DNA of 64,000 nt, taken from Mycobacterium sp. ELW1. GTDB lineage: Bacteria > Actinomycetota > Actinomycetes > Mycobacteriales > Mycobacteriaceae. Location of the stretch: positions 4,836,001 to 4,900,000 of the forward strand of contig NZ_CP032155.1 in NCBI RefSeq assembly GCF_008329905.1, written 5' to 3'. Position numbers and translations under genes: made by a program. Position 1 is the first letter of the stretch. The number at the start of each line of letters is the position of its first letter. Positions 9,969 to 20,427 of this stretch are shown piece by piece. Below the pieces are notes generated by a model. The model was given only the letters and a program-made list of their open reading frames with translations, did no database searches and had not been told where the DNA came from.

Positions 9969-10808
9969 ATGACAGACAAGCCGGATCTGGGCAAGTTCGG
10001 GTCGTTCGGTCGCGGGGTCACCCCGCAACAGGCCAGGGAGATCGAAGCGCTGGGTTATGGCGCGGTCTGGGTCGGCGGTTCCCCGCCTGCCGAATTGGAT
10101 TGGGTGGAGCCGATTCTGGAGAACACCACCACGCTCAAGGTGGCCACCGGCATCGTCAACATCTGGACCGCCGCCGCCGGCCCGGTCGCCGAGTCGTTCC
10201 ACCGCATCGACAATGCGTACCCCGGCCGGTTCATCCTCGGCATCGGCGTCGGACATCCCGAGGCACACCAGCAGTACCAGAAGCCGATCGACGCGCTGCG
10301 GGGCTACCTCGACAAGCTCGACGAGTACGGCGTCCCGAAGAATCGGCGCGTGGTCGCCGCGCTCGGCCCTCAGGTTCTCAAGCTGTCGGCCGCGCGCGCG
10401 GCCGGCGCGCACCCATACCTGACCACGCCGGAGCACACCGCCGAAGCGCGGCAGCTGATCGGGCCCGACGCCTTCCTGGCGCCCGAGCACAAGGCGGTGC
10501 TGACCACCGACCCCGACCAGGCGCGCAAGGTCGGTCGGCAGGCCCTGGACATCTACCTCAACCTGCAGAACTACCTCAACAGCTGGAAACGGTTGGGATT
10601 CAACGACGACGACGTGGCCAAGCCCGGCAGCGACCGGCTGGTCGACGCCGTCATGGCCTACGGCACCCCCGAGGCGATCGCGGCCCGGCTCACCCAGCAT
10701 CTCGAGGCCGGCGCCGACCATGTGCCCGTCCAGGTGCTCACCTCGTCTGACAAGCTGGTGGATGCACTGGCCGCGCTGGCCGGACCCCTCGGCCTCACAC
10801 AACCGTAG
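9969..10808 (+). CDS. LLM-class (probable F420-dependent) oxidoreductase, copy 2
   Basis: 279 aa, start ATG 9969 with a GAAAGGAAAG ribosome site 6-15 nt upstream and 16 nt after copy 1. It has the same barrel motifs as its neighbours: YGAVWVGGSPPAELDWV, VATGIVNIWTA, YPGRFILGIGVGHPE, HPYLTTPEHT, and the closing LTSSDKLVDALAALAGPLGL. It is visibly nearest to copy 1 in the N-terminal third and to copy 3 in the HPYLTTPEHT region. The three were probably produced by tandem duplication and share one transcript. Cofactor assignment rests on family knowledge; the reaction is not known. Confidence 0.88.
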   Translation: MTDKPDLGKFGSFGRGVTPQQAREIEALGYGAVWVGGSPPAELDWVEPILENTTTLKVATGIVNIWTAAAGPVAESFHRIDNAYPGRFILGIGVGHPEAHQQYQKPIDALRGYLDKLDEYGVPKNRRVVAALGPQVLKLSAARAAGAHPYLTTPEHTAEARQLIGPDAFLAPEHKAVLTTDPDQARKVGRQALDIYLNLQNYLNSWKRLGFNDDDVAKPGSDRLVDAVMAYGTPEAIAARLTQHLEAGADHVPVQVLTSSDKLVDALAALAGPLGLTQP

Positions 10809-10838
10809 GGACTCAACCAACCGTAACGAGGGAGACTC

Positions 10839-11696
10839 GTGACCAATCCGTCGCTGCTCAAACCAGATCTCGGGCGATATGGGGTGTGGACCGGTGGACC
10901 GGTCACACCCGACCAGGCAGTCGAAATCGAGCGGCTCGGCTACGGCGCGGTGTGGGTCGGTGGTTCACCGGCGGCCGACCTGTCGTTCGTCGAGCCGATC
11001 CTCTCCCAGACCGAGAACCTGTCGGTCGCCACCGGAATCGTCAACATCTGGAGCGCACCGGCCGACGAGGTCGCCGAGTCCTACCACCGCATCGAAAACG
11101 CTTATCCCGGGCGCTTTCTGCTCGGAGTAGGAGTTGGACACCCGGAGCACACCCAGGAGTACACCAAGCCCTACGCGGCGCTGGTGGACTATCTCGACAA
11201 ACTCGACGACAAGCATGTGCCGACCAGCCGCCGGGTGATCGCCGCGCTCGGCCCGAAGGTGCTGCACCTCGCCGCGCAACGCAGCGCCGGTGCGCATCCC
11301 TACCTGACCACCCCAGAGCACACCGGGCAGGCACGCAACCTCGTCGGTCCGACGGTGTTCCTGGCACCCGAACACAAGGTGGTGCTGAGCACCGACCCCG
11401 AAGAAGCCCGCGAGCTCGGCCGTGACAGCGTCGGCTTCTATCTGGGGCTGAGCAACTACGTCAACAATTGGAAGCGGCTGGGATTCACCGACTCCGACGT
11501 CGCACCGCCGGCCAGCGACAAGCTGATCGACGCCGTGGTCGCCCACGGAACCGCCGACGCCATCGCCGCGCGGCTGGCCGAACACCTCGACAACGGAGCC
11601 GACCACGTGACCATCCAGGTCCTCGGCGGCTGGGACAAGCTGCTGCCGACGCTGACCGAACTGGCCGGTCCGCTGGGGCTGACCGCGAAGGGGTGA
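10839..11696 (+). CDS. LLM-class (probable F420-dependent) oxidoreductase, copy 3
   Basis: 285 aa from GTG 10839 with GAGGGAG 7 nt upstream. Same family as the two genes before it (YGAVWVGGSPAADLSFV, ATGIVNIWSA, HPYLTTPEHTGQA), 30 nt after copy 2. It differs in an N-terminal TGGPVTPDQAVEIERLG segment and in WDKLLPTLTELAGPLGL at the end. It may be the positional counterpart of Rv3463, being next to rmlB, but that cannot be settled by eye. Confidence 0.87.
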   Translation: MTNPSLLKPDLGRYGVWTGGPVTPDQAVEIERLGYGAVWVGGSPAADLSFVEPILSQTENLSVATGIVNIWSAPADEVAESYHRIENAYPGRFLLGVGVGHPEHTQEYTKPYAALVDYLDKLDDKHVPTSRRVIAALGPKVLHLAAQRSAGAHPYLTTPEHTGQARNLVGPTVFLAPEHKVVLSTDPEEARELGRDSVGFYLGLSNYVNNWKRLGFTDSDVAPPASDKLIDAVVAHGTADAIAARLAEHLDNGADHVTIQVLGGWDKLLPTLTELAGPLGLTAKG

Positions 11697-11713
11697 GCGC
11701 TCCGCCCGCCCGT

Positions 11714-12721
<1,008 letters not shown>

Positions 12722-12876
12722 CAAGGCTTTTCACGATCACGCCGCCACCACGATCAGGGGACGCGGGAAGCGGGCTGCGGGCCGGCTGAATCAGTGGGCG
12801 GCAGGACTTCGTCAAGACGGCCCGGTCCGGCGTAAAGAAACCGTCAACGCCGGTGCTGGCGGGTGTTTTCGGGCTC

Positions 12877-12882
12877 TAACGT
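12877..12882 (+). promoter_or_regulatory. Candidate -10 hexamer for the kdp operon
   Basis: TAACGT fits TANNNT and stands exactly 7 nt before the ATG (12890) of the first micro-ORF of the kdp operon, so the transcript could be leaderless. The 168-nt rmlB-kdp gap shows no other obvious promoter, and I could not identify a KdpE operator in it by eye. Confidence 0.4.
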
Positions 12883-12889
12883 CGCCGAC

Positions 12890-12973
12890 ATGAGTGTCCT
12901 CATCTACGTGCTGCTGACAGTGGCGATCTTCGCCCTGCTCGGCCTGGTGCAGAAGCTGGTCGAGCGACTGTGA
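12890..12973 (+). CDS. 27-residue membrane micro-protein at head of kdp operon
   Basis: 27 codons from ATG 12890: [20 protein letters not shown], then QKLVERL and a stop. It is one hydrophobic helix with a short basic C-terminal end, so a single-pass membrane peptide. Its stop overlaps the GTG of the next micro-ORF by 4 nt (GTGA), which implies translational coupling and supports both as real. It is not KdpF itself, whose FPERF-type end is in the next ORF, but looks like a second KdpF-sized helix. Small extra ORFs upstream of kdpF occur, to my recollection, in other actinobacteria. A role in stabilising KdpFABC is inference. Confidence 0.6.
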   Translation: MSVLIYVLLTVAIFALLGLVQKLVERL

Positions 12974-13059
12974 GCTACGAGAACGTCGTCGGCTTGATCT
13001 TGTCCGTGCTGCTGGCCCTGTTCGTGGCGGCCGCCCTGTTGTTCCCGGAGAGGTTCTAG
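12970..13059 (+). CDS. kdpF: K+-transporting ATPase subunit KdpF
   Basis: 29 aa from GTG 12970: [20 protein letters not shown] with the C-terminus LLFPERF. KdpF is a single-helix peptide that stabilises the KdpFABC complex; the closing FPERF is the family hallmark. It overlaps the micro-ORF before it by 4 nt and kdpA by 1 nt (TAGTG), so translation of all three is coupled. Confidence 0.85.
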   Translation: MSYENVVGLILSVLLALFVAAALLFPERF

Positions 13060-14729
13060 TGACCACCACCTCGGCGGGGATCGTCTTCCTCGTCCTGCTG
13101 ATCCTCGCGCTGGCCGCCGTGCACGTGCCGCTGGGCGACTACATGTACCGGGTCTACTCCTCGGACCGGGACAACCGGGTCGAGCGCGGCATCTACCGGC
13201 TGATCGGCGCCGACCCGAAAGCCGAGCAGACCTGGGGTGCCTACGCCCGCAGTGTGCTGGCGTTCTCGGCGGTCAGCATCCTGTTCCTGTTCGTCTTCCA
13301 GCTGGTGCAGGGCACACTGCCGCTGCACCTCAACAACCCCGGCACCCCGATGACGCCCGCGCTGGCGTGGAACACCGCAGTCAGCTTCGTCACCAACACC
13401 AACTGGCAGGCGTACTCCGGTGAATCCACCCAGGGTCACCTCGTTCAGATGGCGGGGTTGTCGGTGCAGAACTTCGTGTCGGCTGCGGTCGGCATGGCGG
13501 TTGCCGTTGCCCTCGTGCGTGGCTTCACCCGTCGCAATGCGACCGAACTAGGCAACTTCTGGGTTGATCTGGTGCGTGGCACGCTGCGCATCCTGCTGCC
13601 GATCGCAATCATCGGAGCGATCATCCTGGTGGCCGGCGGGGTGATCCAGAATTTCCATCTGCACGATCAAGTGGTCAACACCCTGGTCGGTGGACAGCAG
13701 ACCATCACCGGCGGCCCCGTTGCCAGCCAGGAGGTCATCAAGGAACTCGGCACAAATGGTGGCGGGTTCTACAACGCCAACTCGGCGCATCCGTTCGAGA
13801 ACCCCACCACATGGACCAACTGGGTGGAGATCTTCCTGCTGCTGGTGATCAGCTTCTCGCTGCCGCGCACCTTCGGGCGCATGGTCGACAGCCGTAAGCA
13901 GGGCTACGCGATCGCCGCGGTGATGAGCGTGCTGGCACTGATCAGCGTGACGCTGATGTTGAAGTTCCAGCTGCAGGCACACGGCACCGTCCCGACGGCT
14001 GTCGGGTCGGCCATGGAGGGCGTCGAACAGCGCTTCGGCGTTGCGGATTCCGCGATATTCGCCGACGCCACCACCCTGACCTCGACCGGCGCGGTGGACT
14101 CGTTCCACGACTCCTACACCAGCCTCGGCGGCATGATGACGATGTTCAACATGCAACTCGGCGAGGTCGCGCCCGGTGGTACCGGATCGGGCCTGTACGG
14201 CATGCTGATCCTGGCGGTCATCACGGTGTTCGTCGCCGGCCTGATGGTCGGACGCACGCCGGAGTACCTGGGCAAGAAGATCACTCCCCGCGAAATCAAG
14301 TTGGCCGCAAGCTATTTCCTGGTGACGCCGTTGATCGTGCTGACCGGTACCGCGGTCGCCATGGCCATGCCCGGCCAGCGGGCGGGCATGCTCAACACCG
14401 GGCCGCATGGATTGTCGGAAGTGTTGTACGCCTTCACTTCTGCGGCCAACAACAACGGATCGGCGTTCGCGGGTATCAGCGTCAACACCGAGTGGTACAA
14501 CACCGCGCTCGGGCTCGCGATGGTGTTCGGCCGGTTCCTGCCGATCATCCTGGTGCTCGCACTCGCCGGGGCCCTGGCCAAACAGGGCCATACCCCCGAA
14601 TCGATCGGCACCCTGCCCACGCATCGGCCCCAGTTCGTCGGCATGGTGGCCGGCGTGACACTCATCCTGGTGGCCCTGACCTTCCTGCCCATGCTCGCGC
14701 TCGGGCCCCTTGCCGAAGGAATTCACTGA
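13059..14729 (+). CDS. kdpA: K+-transporting ATPase subunit KdpA (channel-like subunit)
   Basis: 556 aa, 10 or so membrane helices. KdpA binds and conducts K+ in the high-affinity KdpFABC pump; it descends from SKT-type K+ channels. Selectivity-filter-like segments can be seen: [33 protein letters not shown], and [10 protein letters not shown] near the C-terminus. GTG start overlapping the kdpF stop. Length and motifs are normal for the family. Confidence 0.96.
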   Translation: MTTTSAGIVFLVLLILALAAVHVPLGDYMYRVYSSDRDNRVERGIYRLIGADPKAEQTWGAYARSVLAFSAVSILFLFVFQLVQGTLPLHLNNPGTPMTPALAWNTAVSFVTNTNWQAYSGESTQGHLVQMAGLSVQNFVSAAVGMAVAVALVRGFTRRNATELGNFWVDLVRGTLRILLPIAIIGAIILVAGGVIQNFHLHDQVVNTLVGGQQTITGGPVASQEVIKELGTNGGGFYNANSAHPFENPTTWTNWVEIFLLLVISFSLPRTFGRMVDSRKQGYAIAAVMSVLALISVTLMLKFQLQAHGTVPTAVGSAMEGVEQRFGVADSAIFADATTLTSTGAVDSFHDSYTSLGGMMTMFNMQLGEVAPGGTGSGLYGMLILAVITVFVAGLMVGRTPEYLGKKITPREIKLAASYFLVTPLIVLTGTAVAMAMPGQRAGMLNTGPHGLSEVLYAFTSAANNNGSAFAGISVNTEWYNTALGLAMVFGRFLPIILVLALAGALAKQGHTPESIGTLPTHRPQFVGMVAGVTLILVALTFLPMLALGPLAEGIH

Positions 14730-14731
14730 CC

Positions 14732-16879
14732 ATGACCGTGACCGCAGTAGAGCCCCGTCTCGATACGGGTGCCACGAAGAAACAGGTGCAGGGCGGACTG
14801 CTCGACCCCAGGATGCTCCTGACGTCGCTGCCCGACGCACTCCGCAAGCTCGACCCGCGCACGCTGTGGCGCAACCCGGTCATGCTGATCGTCGAGATCG
14901 GCGCGGTCTGGAGCACCGTCCTCGCCATTGTCGACCCGAACTGGTTCGGCTGGCTGATCGTCTTCTGGCTGTGGCTGACCGTGGTGTTCGCGAACCTGGC
15001 CGAGGCGGTGGCCGAGGGACGCGGCAAGGCACAGGCCGAGTCGCTGCGAAAGACCAAGGCCGACACCATGGCTCGCCGACTCGTCGGATGGGAGCCGGGC
15101 AAGCAATGGCGCAAGGACGTGGAAGAATCTGTCGCTGCATCCTTACTCGCCCAGGGTGACACCGTCGTCGTCGAAGCCGGACAAGTGATACCCGGCGACG
15201 GTGATGTGCTCGAAGGCATTGCCTCGGTGGACGAATCGGCCATCACCGGCGAATCGGCCCCGGTCATCCGGGAGTCCGGCGGCGACCGTTCGGCGGTCAC
15301 CGGTGGAACCACCGTGTTGAGTGACCGGATCGTGGTCCGGATCACCCAGAAGCCGGGAGAAAGCTTCATCGACCGGATGATCGCTCTCGTCGAGGGCGCC
15401 AATCGGCAGAAGACACCCAACGAGATCGCGCTGAACATCCTGCTCGCCGCGCTGACGATGATCTTCATCTTCGCGGTGGCGACATTGCAGCCGTTGGCGA
15501 TCTTCTCCAAGGCCAACAATCCCGGTGTGCCGGACTCGCTTTCACTGACCGCCGACGGGGTGTCCGGCATCGTCATGGTCTCACTGCTGGTGTGCCTGAT
15601 CCCGACGACCATCGGCGCGCTGCTGTCGGCAATCGGCATCGCGGGCATGGACCGGCTGGTGCAACGCAACGTGCTGGCCATGTCCGGCCGCGCGGTCGAA
15701 GCCGCCGGCGACGTCAACACACTGCTGCTGGACAAGACCGGCACGATCACACTGGGCAACCGGCAGGCATCGGACTTCGTTCCGCTGGACGGCGTCTCAC
15801 CGGAGCAGCTCGCCGACGCGGCGCAGTTGTCCAGTCTGGCCGACGAAACTCCCGAAGGCCGCTCCATCGTGGTGTTCGCCAAGTCGAACTTCGGCCTGCG
15901 CGCACGCACCCCCGGCGAGCTCGTCAACGCGACCTGGGTCGAGTTCTCGGCCGCCACAAGGATGTCCGGTGTCGACCTCGAGAACGGACATCTGCTGCGC
16001 AAGGGTGCGGCCAGTACCGTCGCGCAGTGGGTACGCGACCAGGGCGGTTCCGTGCCTGCGCAGCTCGGCGACATCGTCGACGGCATCTCGGCGGCCGGCG
16101 GCACCCCGCTGGTGGTCGGCCAAGTGGTCGACAAACGAGCGGAGGTCCTCGGTGTCATCCACCTCAAGGACGTCGTCAAGCAGGGTATGCGGGAACGCTT
16201 CGACGAGATGCGCAAGATGGGCATCCGCACGGTGATGATCACCGGCGATAATCCGTTGACCGCCAAGGCGATCGCCGACGAAGCCGGCGTGGACGACTTC
16301 CTGGCCGAGGCCACCCCGGAGGACAAGCTCGCGCTGATCAAGCAGGAGCAGGCGGGCGGCAAGCTTGTCGCGATGACCGGCGACGGCACCAATGACGCCC
16401 CGGCGCTGGCGCAAGCCGACGTGGGGGTGGCGATGAACAGCGGCACGTCGGCGGCCAAAGAGGCCGGCAACATGGTCGATCTGGACTCCGACCCGACGAA
16501 GCTGATCGAGATCGTCGAGATCGGCAAACAGCTGCTGATCACCCGCGGCGCGCTGACCACCTTCTCGATCGCCAACGACATCGCCAAGTACTTCGCGATC
16601 ATTCCGGCGATGTTCGTGGCGTTGTTCCCCGGCCTGGACCTGCTGAACATCATGCGGCTGCACAGCCCGCAGTCGGCCATCCTGTCCGCGGTCATCTTCA
16701 ACGCGCTCGTCATCATCGCGCTGATTCCGTTGTCGCTGCGGGGCGTTCAATACACCCCGAGCAGCGCCTCGAAACTGCTGAGCCGCAACCTCTACATTTA
16801 CGGCCTCGGCGGGATCATCGCCCCCTTCATCGGGATCAAGCTGATCGACCTCGTCGTCCAATTCTTGCCAGGGATGTGA
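14732..16879 (+). CDS. kdpB: K+-transporting ATPase subunit KdpB (P-type ATPase)
   Basis: 715 aa from ATG 14732, 2 nt after kdpA; the frame is open upstream but only as a kdpA shadow. KdpB hydrolyses ATP to drive K+ uptake. The phosphorylation motif DKTGTIT, the actuator loop TGESAPV (in [20 protein letters not shown]), the hinge [14 protein letters not shown] and [15 protein letters not shown] are all present, so the catalytic cycle residues are intact. Typical length (E. coli 682). Confidence 0.96.
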   Translation: MTVTAVEPRLDTGATKKQVQGGLLDPRMLLTSLPDALRKLDPRTLWRNPVMLIVEIGAVWSTVLAIVDPNWFGWLIVFWLWLTVVFANLAEAVAEGRGKAQAESLRKTKADTMARRLVGWEPGKQWRKDVEESVAASLLAQGDTVVVEAGQVIPGDGDVLEGIASVDESAITGESAPVIRESGGDRSAVTGGTTVLSDRIVVRITQKPGESFIDRMIALVEGANRQKTPNEIALNILLAALTMIFIFAVATLQPLAIFSKANNPGVPDSLSLTADGVSGIVMVSLLVCLIPTTIGALLSAIGIAGMDRLVQRNVLAMSGRAVEAAGDVNTLLLDKTGTITLGNRQASDFVPLDGVSPEQLADAAQLSSLADETPEGRSIVVFAKSNFGLRARTPGELVNATWVEFSAATRMSGVDLENGHLLRKGAASTVAQWVRDQGGSVPAQLGDIVDGISAAGGTPLVVGQVVDKRAEVLGVIHLKDVVKQGMRERFDEMRKMGIRTVMITGDNPLTAKAIADEAGVDDFLAEATPEDKLALIKQEQAGGKLVAMTGDGTNDAPALAQADVGVAMNSGTSAAKEAGNMVDLDSDPTKLIEIVEIGKQLLITRGALTTFSIANDIAKYFAIIPAMFVALFPGLDLLNIMRLHSPQSAILSAVIFNALVIIALIPLSLRGVQYTPSSASKLLSRNLYIYGLGGIIAPFIGIKLIDLVVQFLPGM

Positions 16880-16880
16880 C

Positions 16881-17786
16881 ATGAACTTCTCCAGTCTCGT
16901 TCGTCAACACTGGGCGGCGCTGCGGGCGCTGCTGGTGCTCACCGTCGTCGTCGGAGTCGGCTATCCGTTGTTCATCTGGCTGGTGGCTCAGATCCCCGGG
17001 CTCAAGGACAAGGCCGACGGTTCGATCATCGAGGTGAACGGAAAGCTGTTGGGCTCCAGCCTGATCGGCCAATCGTTCACCGATGACAAAGGAAACCCGC
17101 TGCCCCGGTACTTCCAGAGCCGCCCGTCGGCCGCCGGCAACGGATACGACCCACTGGCCACCAGCGCGTCGAACCTCGGCCCCGAGAGCATCGTGGACAC
17201 CCTCGGTGATCCCGCCGCCCCCGCGGATGCCAACGGCTACAAGGCCAGCCTGCTGTCCCTGGTCTGCTCGCGCAGCAAGGCGATCGGCGACCTCGACGGC
17301 GTCGACGGCACCCGCCCGTTCTGCACCGGCGACGGTGTCGGCGCGGTGCTGTCGGTGATCGGGCCGCGCGACGCCCACGGCAACGTCGCGGCCCCCGTCA
17401 GGGTCGTCAGCGTCAACGAGCCGTGCCAGAGCACCACAACGCCGTTCCTCGCGACGTATGAGGGTGTGCGGGTGGAATGCGCCAAGTTCGGCGAGGACTA
17501 CTCGGCCGGGCAGATCGTGCCAATCAAGGGTGCGGCCGGTGCGCCCGCGGTACCCGCCGACGCGGTGACCGCCAGCGGCAGCGGCCTCGACCCGAACATC
17601 TCCCCCGCCTACGCCGATCTGCAGATCGCGCGGGTCGCCAAGGCCCGCGGTGTCAGCGCCGATCAGATTCGGAGTCTGGTCGCCGACCACACCGACGGCC
17701 GCACCCTCGGCGTCTTCGGTGAACCACGGGTCAACGTCCTCGAGCTCAACATTGCGCTGGACGAGAAGTTCGGTATGAAGAGCTGA
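16881..17786 (+). CDS. kdpC: K+-transporting ATPase subunit KdpC with ~110-residue insertion
   Basis: 301 aa against about 190 for usual KdpC. An N-terminal helix (residues 10-35) anchors it; RYFQSRPSAAGNGYDPLATS and ASNLGPES are the conserved first half, and VTASGSGLDPNISPAYADLQ, VADHTDGRTLGVFGEPRVNV the conserved second half. Between them (about residues 95-215) is an extra segment with four Cys (VCSRSK, FCTGDG, EPCQST, VECAKF) that normal KdpC lacks; it should lie on the external face, where disulfides are plausible. The reading frame is uninterrupted and the flanks are well conserved, so this is a domain insertion rather than damage. KdpC stabilises the KdpB-KdpA complex. Confidence 0.92.
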   Translation: MNFSSLVRQHWAALRALLVLTVVVGVGYPLFIWLVAQIPGLKDKADGSIIEVNGKLLGSSLIGQSFTDDKGNPLPRYFQSRPSAAGNGYDPLATSASNLGPESIVDTLGDPAAPADANGYKASLLSLVCSRSKAIGDLDGVDGTRPFCTGDGVGAVLSVIGPRDAHGNVAAPVRVVSVNEPCQSTTTPFLATYEGVRVECAKFGEDYSAGQIVPIKGAAGAPAVPADAVTASGSGLDPNISPAYADLQIARVAKARGVSADQIRSLVADHTDGRTLGVFGEPRVNVLELNIALDEKFGMKS

Positions 17787-17793
17787 CCTCGCA

Positions 17794-20427
17794 GTGGATC
17801 GATCTGCGAATAATAGGGACGTGGACACCGTGCAACCGCCACGGGTGACGTCCGGCGGCGACCCGCCGCCGGACACGTCGTCCGAGAGCGACTCGCAGCC
17901 CGCCTCGCCCGGCCCCCGGCCGAAGCGAGGCGAGTTGCGCATCTACCTCGGCGCCGCGCCGGGCGTGGGCAAGACGTTCGCGATGCTCGGCGAGGCACAT
18001 CGCCGACTGGAGCGCGGCACCGATCTGGTGGCCGCCGTGGTCGAGACACACGGCAGGAAGAAGACGGCCGATCTGCTGAGCGGCATCGAGGTCATCGCGC
18101 CCCGCTACATCGACTATCGCGGCACCAGCTTCCCCGAACTCGATGTGCCTGCCGTGCTGGCCCGCAAGCCTCAGGTCGTGCTCGTCGACGAACTGGCCCA
18201 CACCAACACACCCGGCAGCAAGAACCCCAAACGCTGGCAGGACGTCGAGGAGCTGCTCGAGGCCGGCATCGCGGTGATCTCGACGGTCAACGTCCAACAC
18301 CTGGAGAGCCTGAACGACGTCGTCGCACAGATCACCGGTATCGAGCAGCAGGAGACGGTACCCGACGAGATCGTCCGCAGCGCCGCCCAGATCGAATTGG
18401 TCGACATCACTCCAGAGGCTCTGCGGCGCAGGCTTTCTCACGGCAATGTCTATGCCCCGGAAAAGGTCGACGCGGCGCTGTCGAACTACTTCCGCCGGGG
18501 CAACCTCACCGCACTTCGGGAACTCGCGCTGCTGTGGCTGGCCGACCAGGTGGACGCCGCGCTGGCCAAGTATCGCGCCGACAACAAGATCACCGCGACG
18601 TGGGAGGCCCGGGAACGCGTCGTCGTCGCTGTGACCGGTGGGGCGGAGTCGGAGACGTTGGTGCGCCGGGCATCTCGAATCGCATCGAAGTCCAGCGCCG
18701 AACTGATGGTCGTGCACGTGGCGCGCGGTGACGGGTTGTCCGGCGTCTCGGCGCCGCAGATGGGCAAGGTGCGCGAGCTGGCCGCCAGCGTGGGCGCAAC
18801 CGTGCACACCGTCGTCGGTGACGACGTGGGCAAGGCGCTGTTGGACTTCGCCCGCGAGATGAACGCCACCCAGTTGGTGATCGGCACATCACGGCGATCC
18901 CGGTGGGCCCGCGTCCTCGACGAAGGCATCGGCGCCGCGATCGTCCAGGACTCCGGCAAGATCGATGTGCACATGGTGACCCACGAGGAAGCCAAGCGGG
19001 GCTTCTCGGTGCGCGCGGCGTCGCCACGCGAACGCCGGGTGATCTCCTGGCTGGCCGCCGTCATCGTGCCGTCGGTCATCTGCGCGCTGACCGCGTTGGC
19101 CCTCGACAAGTACCTGACCATCGGCGGCGAGAGCGCGCTGTTCGTGGTCGGCGTGCTGATCGTCGCGCTGCTCGGCGGGGTGGCGCCTGCGGTGCTGTCG
19201 GCCATGCTGTCCGGTCTGCTGCTCAACTACTTCCTGACCGAACCGCGATACACGTTCACGATCGCCGAACCCGACGCCGCGATCACCGAACTCGTGCTGT
19301 TGATGCTGGCGGTCGCCGTTGCCGTCCTGGTCGACCGTGCTGCCAGCCGCCAACGTGAGGCCAGGCACGCCTCCCAGGAAGCCGAGCTGCTGACCCTGTT
19401 CGCCGGCTCGGTGCTGCGCGGAGCCGATCTGGCGACGCTGCTCGAACGGGTGCGGGAAACCTACTCGCAGCGGGCCGTGAGCATATTGCGGGTTCGCGGT
19501 GAGGACGAACAGATCGTCGCGTGCGTCGGCAAGGACCCCTGCGTGACAGTCGATTCCGCCGACACCGCCATCGAGGTCGGCGACGACGAGTTCTGGATGC
19601 TGATGTCCGGACGCAGCCTGCCCGCCCGCGACCGGCGGGTACTCACCGCTGTCGCCAAGCAGGCCGCCGGGCTGGTCCGCCAGCGCGAGCTCACCGAGGA
19701 AGCCAGCAAGGCCGAGGCGATCGAGAAGGCCGACGAACTCCGCCGCTCACTGCTCTCGGCGGTCAGCCACGACCTGCGCACCCCACTGGCCGGAGCCAAG
19801 GCCGCGGTGTCGAGCCTGCGCTCCGACGACATCGGCTTCTCCGAGGAGGACACCGCCGAACTGCTTGCCACCGTCGAGGAATCGGTGGACCAGCTGACCG
19901 CACTGGTGGACAACCTGCTCGATTCCTCCCGGCTGGCCGCCGGCGTGGTCCGCCCCGAACTCAAGCGGGTGTACCTCGAAGAGGTGGTCCAGCGCGCACT
20001 GCTGAGCATCGGCCGCGGCTCCACCGGATTCGGCGCCAAGGGGCTGGACCGGGTGAAGGTCGACGTCGGAGACGCGGTGGCACTGGCCGATGCCGGCCTG
20101 CTGGAGCGGGTGCTGGCGAACCTGGCCGACAACGCTCTGCGGTACGCCCCGGAATCGATCGTGCGGATCAACGCGGGCCGCGTCGGAGACCGAATGCTCA
20201 TCAACGTCATCGACGAAGGGCCCGGCGTACCGCGCGGCACCGAGGAGCAGCTGTTCGAACCGTTTCAGCGCCTCGGCGACCGGAACAACAAATACGGTGT
20301 CGGACTTGGCCTTTCGGTGGCCCGGGGATTCGTCGAGGCGATGGGCGGAACGATATCGGCCACCGACACCCCCGGCGGCGGTCTCACCGTGATCGTCGAT
20401 CTGGCCGCACCGCCGGGAGGCCGGTAA
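17794..20427 (+). CDS. kdpD: Osmosensitive K+ channel histidine kinase KdpD
   Basis: 877 aa from GTG 17794; a second in-frame GTG at 17821 is possible. N-terminal KdpD domain with Walker A-like GAAPGVGKT (residues 53-61) and LVDELAHTN, then a universal-stress-type segment, four membrane helices (about 415-515), a GAF-like region, the H-box AVSHDLRTPLAG (His659) and a HATPase with NLADNALRYAPES, DEGPGVP and GVGLGLSVARG. It senses K+ limitation and phosphorylates KdpE. It starts 7 nt after kdpC in the same direction; in M. tuberculosis, from memory, kdpDE are divergent from kdpFABC. Confidence 0.94.
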   Translation: MDRSANNRDVDTVQPPRVTSGGDPPPDTSSESDSQPASPGPRPKRGELRIYLGAAPGVGKTFAMLGEAHRRLERGTDLVAAVVETHGRKKTADLLSGIEVIAPRYIDYRGTSFPELDVPAVLARKPQVVLVDELAHTNTPGSKNPKRWQDVEELLEAGIAVISTVNVQHLESLNDVVAQITGIEQQETVPDEIVRSAAQIELVDITPEALRRRLSHGNVYAPEKVDAALSNYFRRGNLTALRELALLWLADQVDAALAKYRADNKITATWEARERVVVAVTGGAESETLVRRASRIASKSSAELMVVHVARGDGLSGVSAPQMGKVRELAASVGATVHTVVGDDVGKALLDFAREMNATQLVIGTSRRSRWARVLDEGIGAAIVQDSGKIDVHMVTHEEAKRGFSVRAASPRERRVISWLAAVIVPSVICALTALALDKYLTIGGESALFVVGVLIVALLGGVAPAVLSAMLSGLLLNYFLTEPRYTFTIAEPDAAITELVLLMLAVAVAVLVDRAASRQREARHASQEAELLTLFAGSVLRGADLATLLERVRETYSQRAVSILRVRGEDEQIVACVGKDPCVTVDSADTAIEVGDDEFWMLMSGRSLPARDRRVLTAVAKQAAGLVRQRELTEEASKAEAIEKADELRRSLLSAVSHDLRTPLAGAKAAVSSLRSDDIGFSEEDTAELLATVEESVDQLTALVDNLLDSSRLAAGVVRPELKRVYLEEVVQRALLSIGRGSTGFGAKGLDRVKVDVGDAVALADAGLLERVLANLADNALRYAPESIVRINAGRVGDRMLINVIDEGPGVPRGTEEQLFEPFQRLGDRNNKYGVGLGLSVARGFVEAMGGTISATDTPGGGLTVIVDLAAPPGGR

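Noticed and set aside
12722..12889. KdpE operator before the kdp operon
   Set aside because: I could find no direct or inverted repeat that matches a known KdpE site with confidence.
14662..16716. 684-codon minus-strand open frame inside kdpB
   Set aside because: Ser-rich shadow of kdpB; the kdpB frame holds all P-type ATPase motifs.
17033..17540. kdpC as a frameshifted fusion of two genes
   Set aside because: Both conserved halves and the insertion are in one frame without a stop, and no start or ribosome site is visible at the second half.
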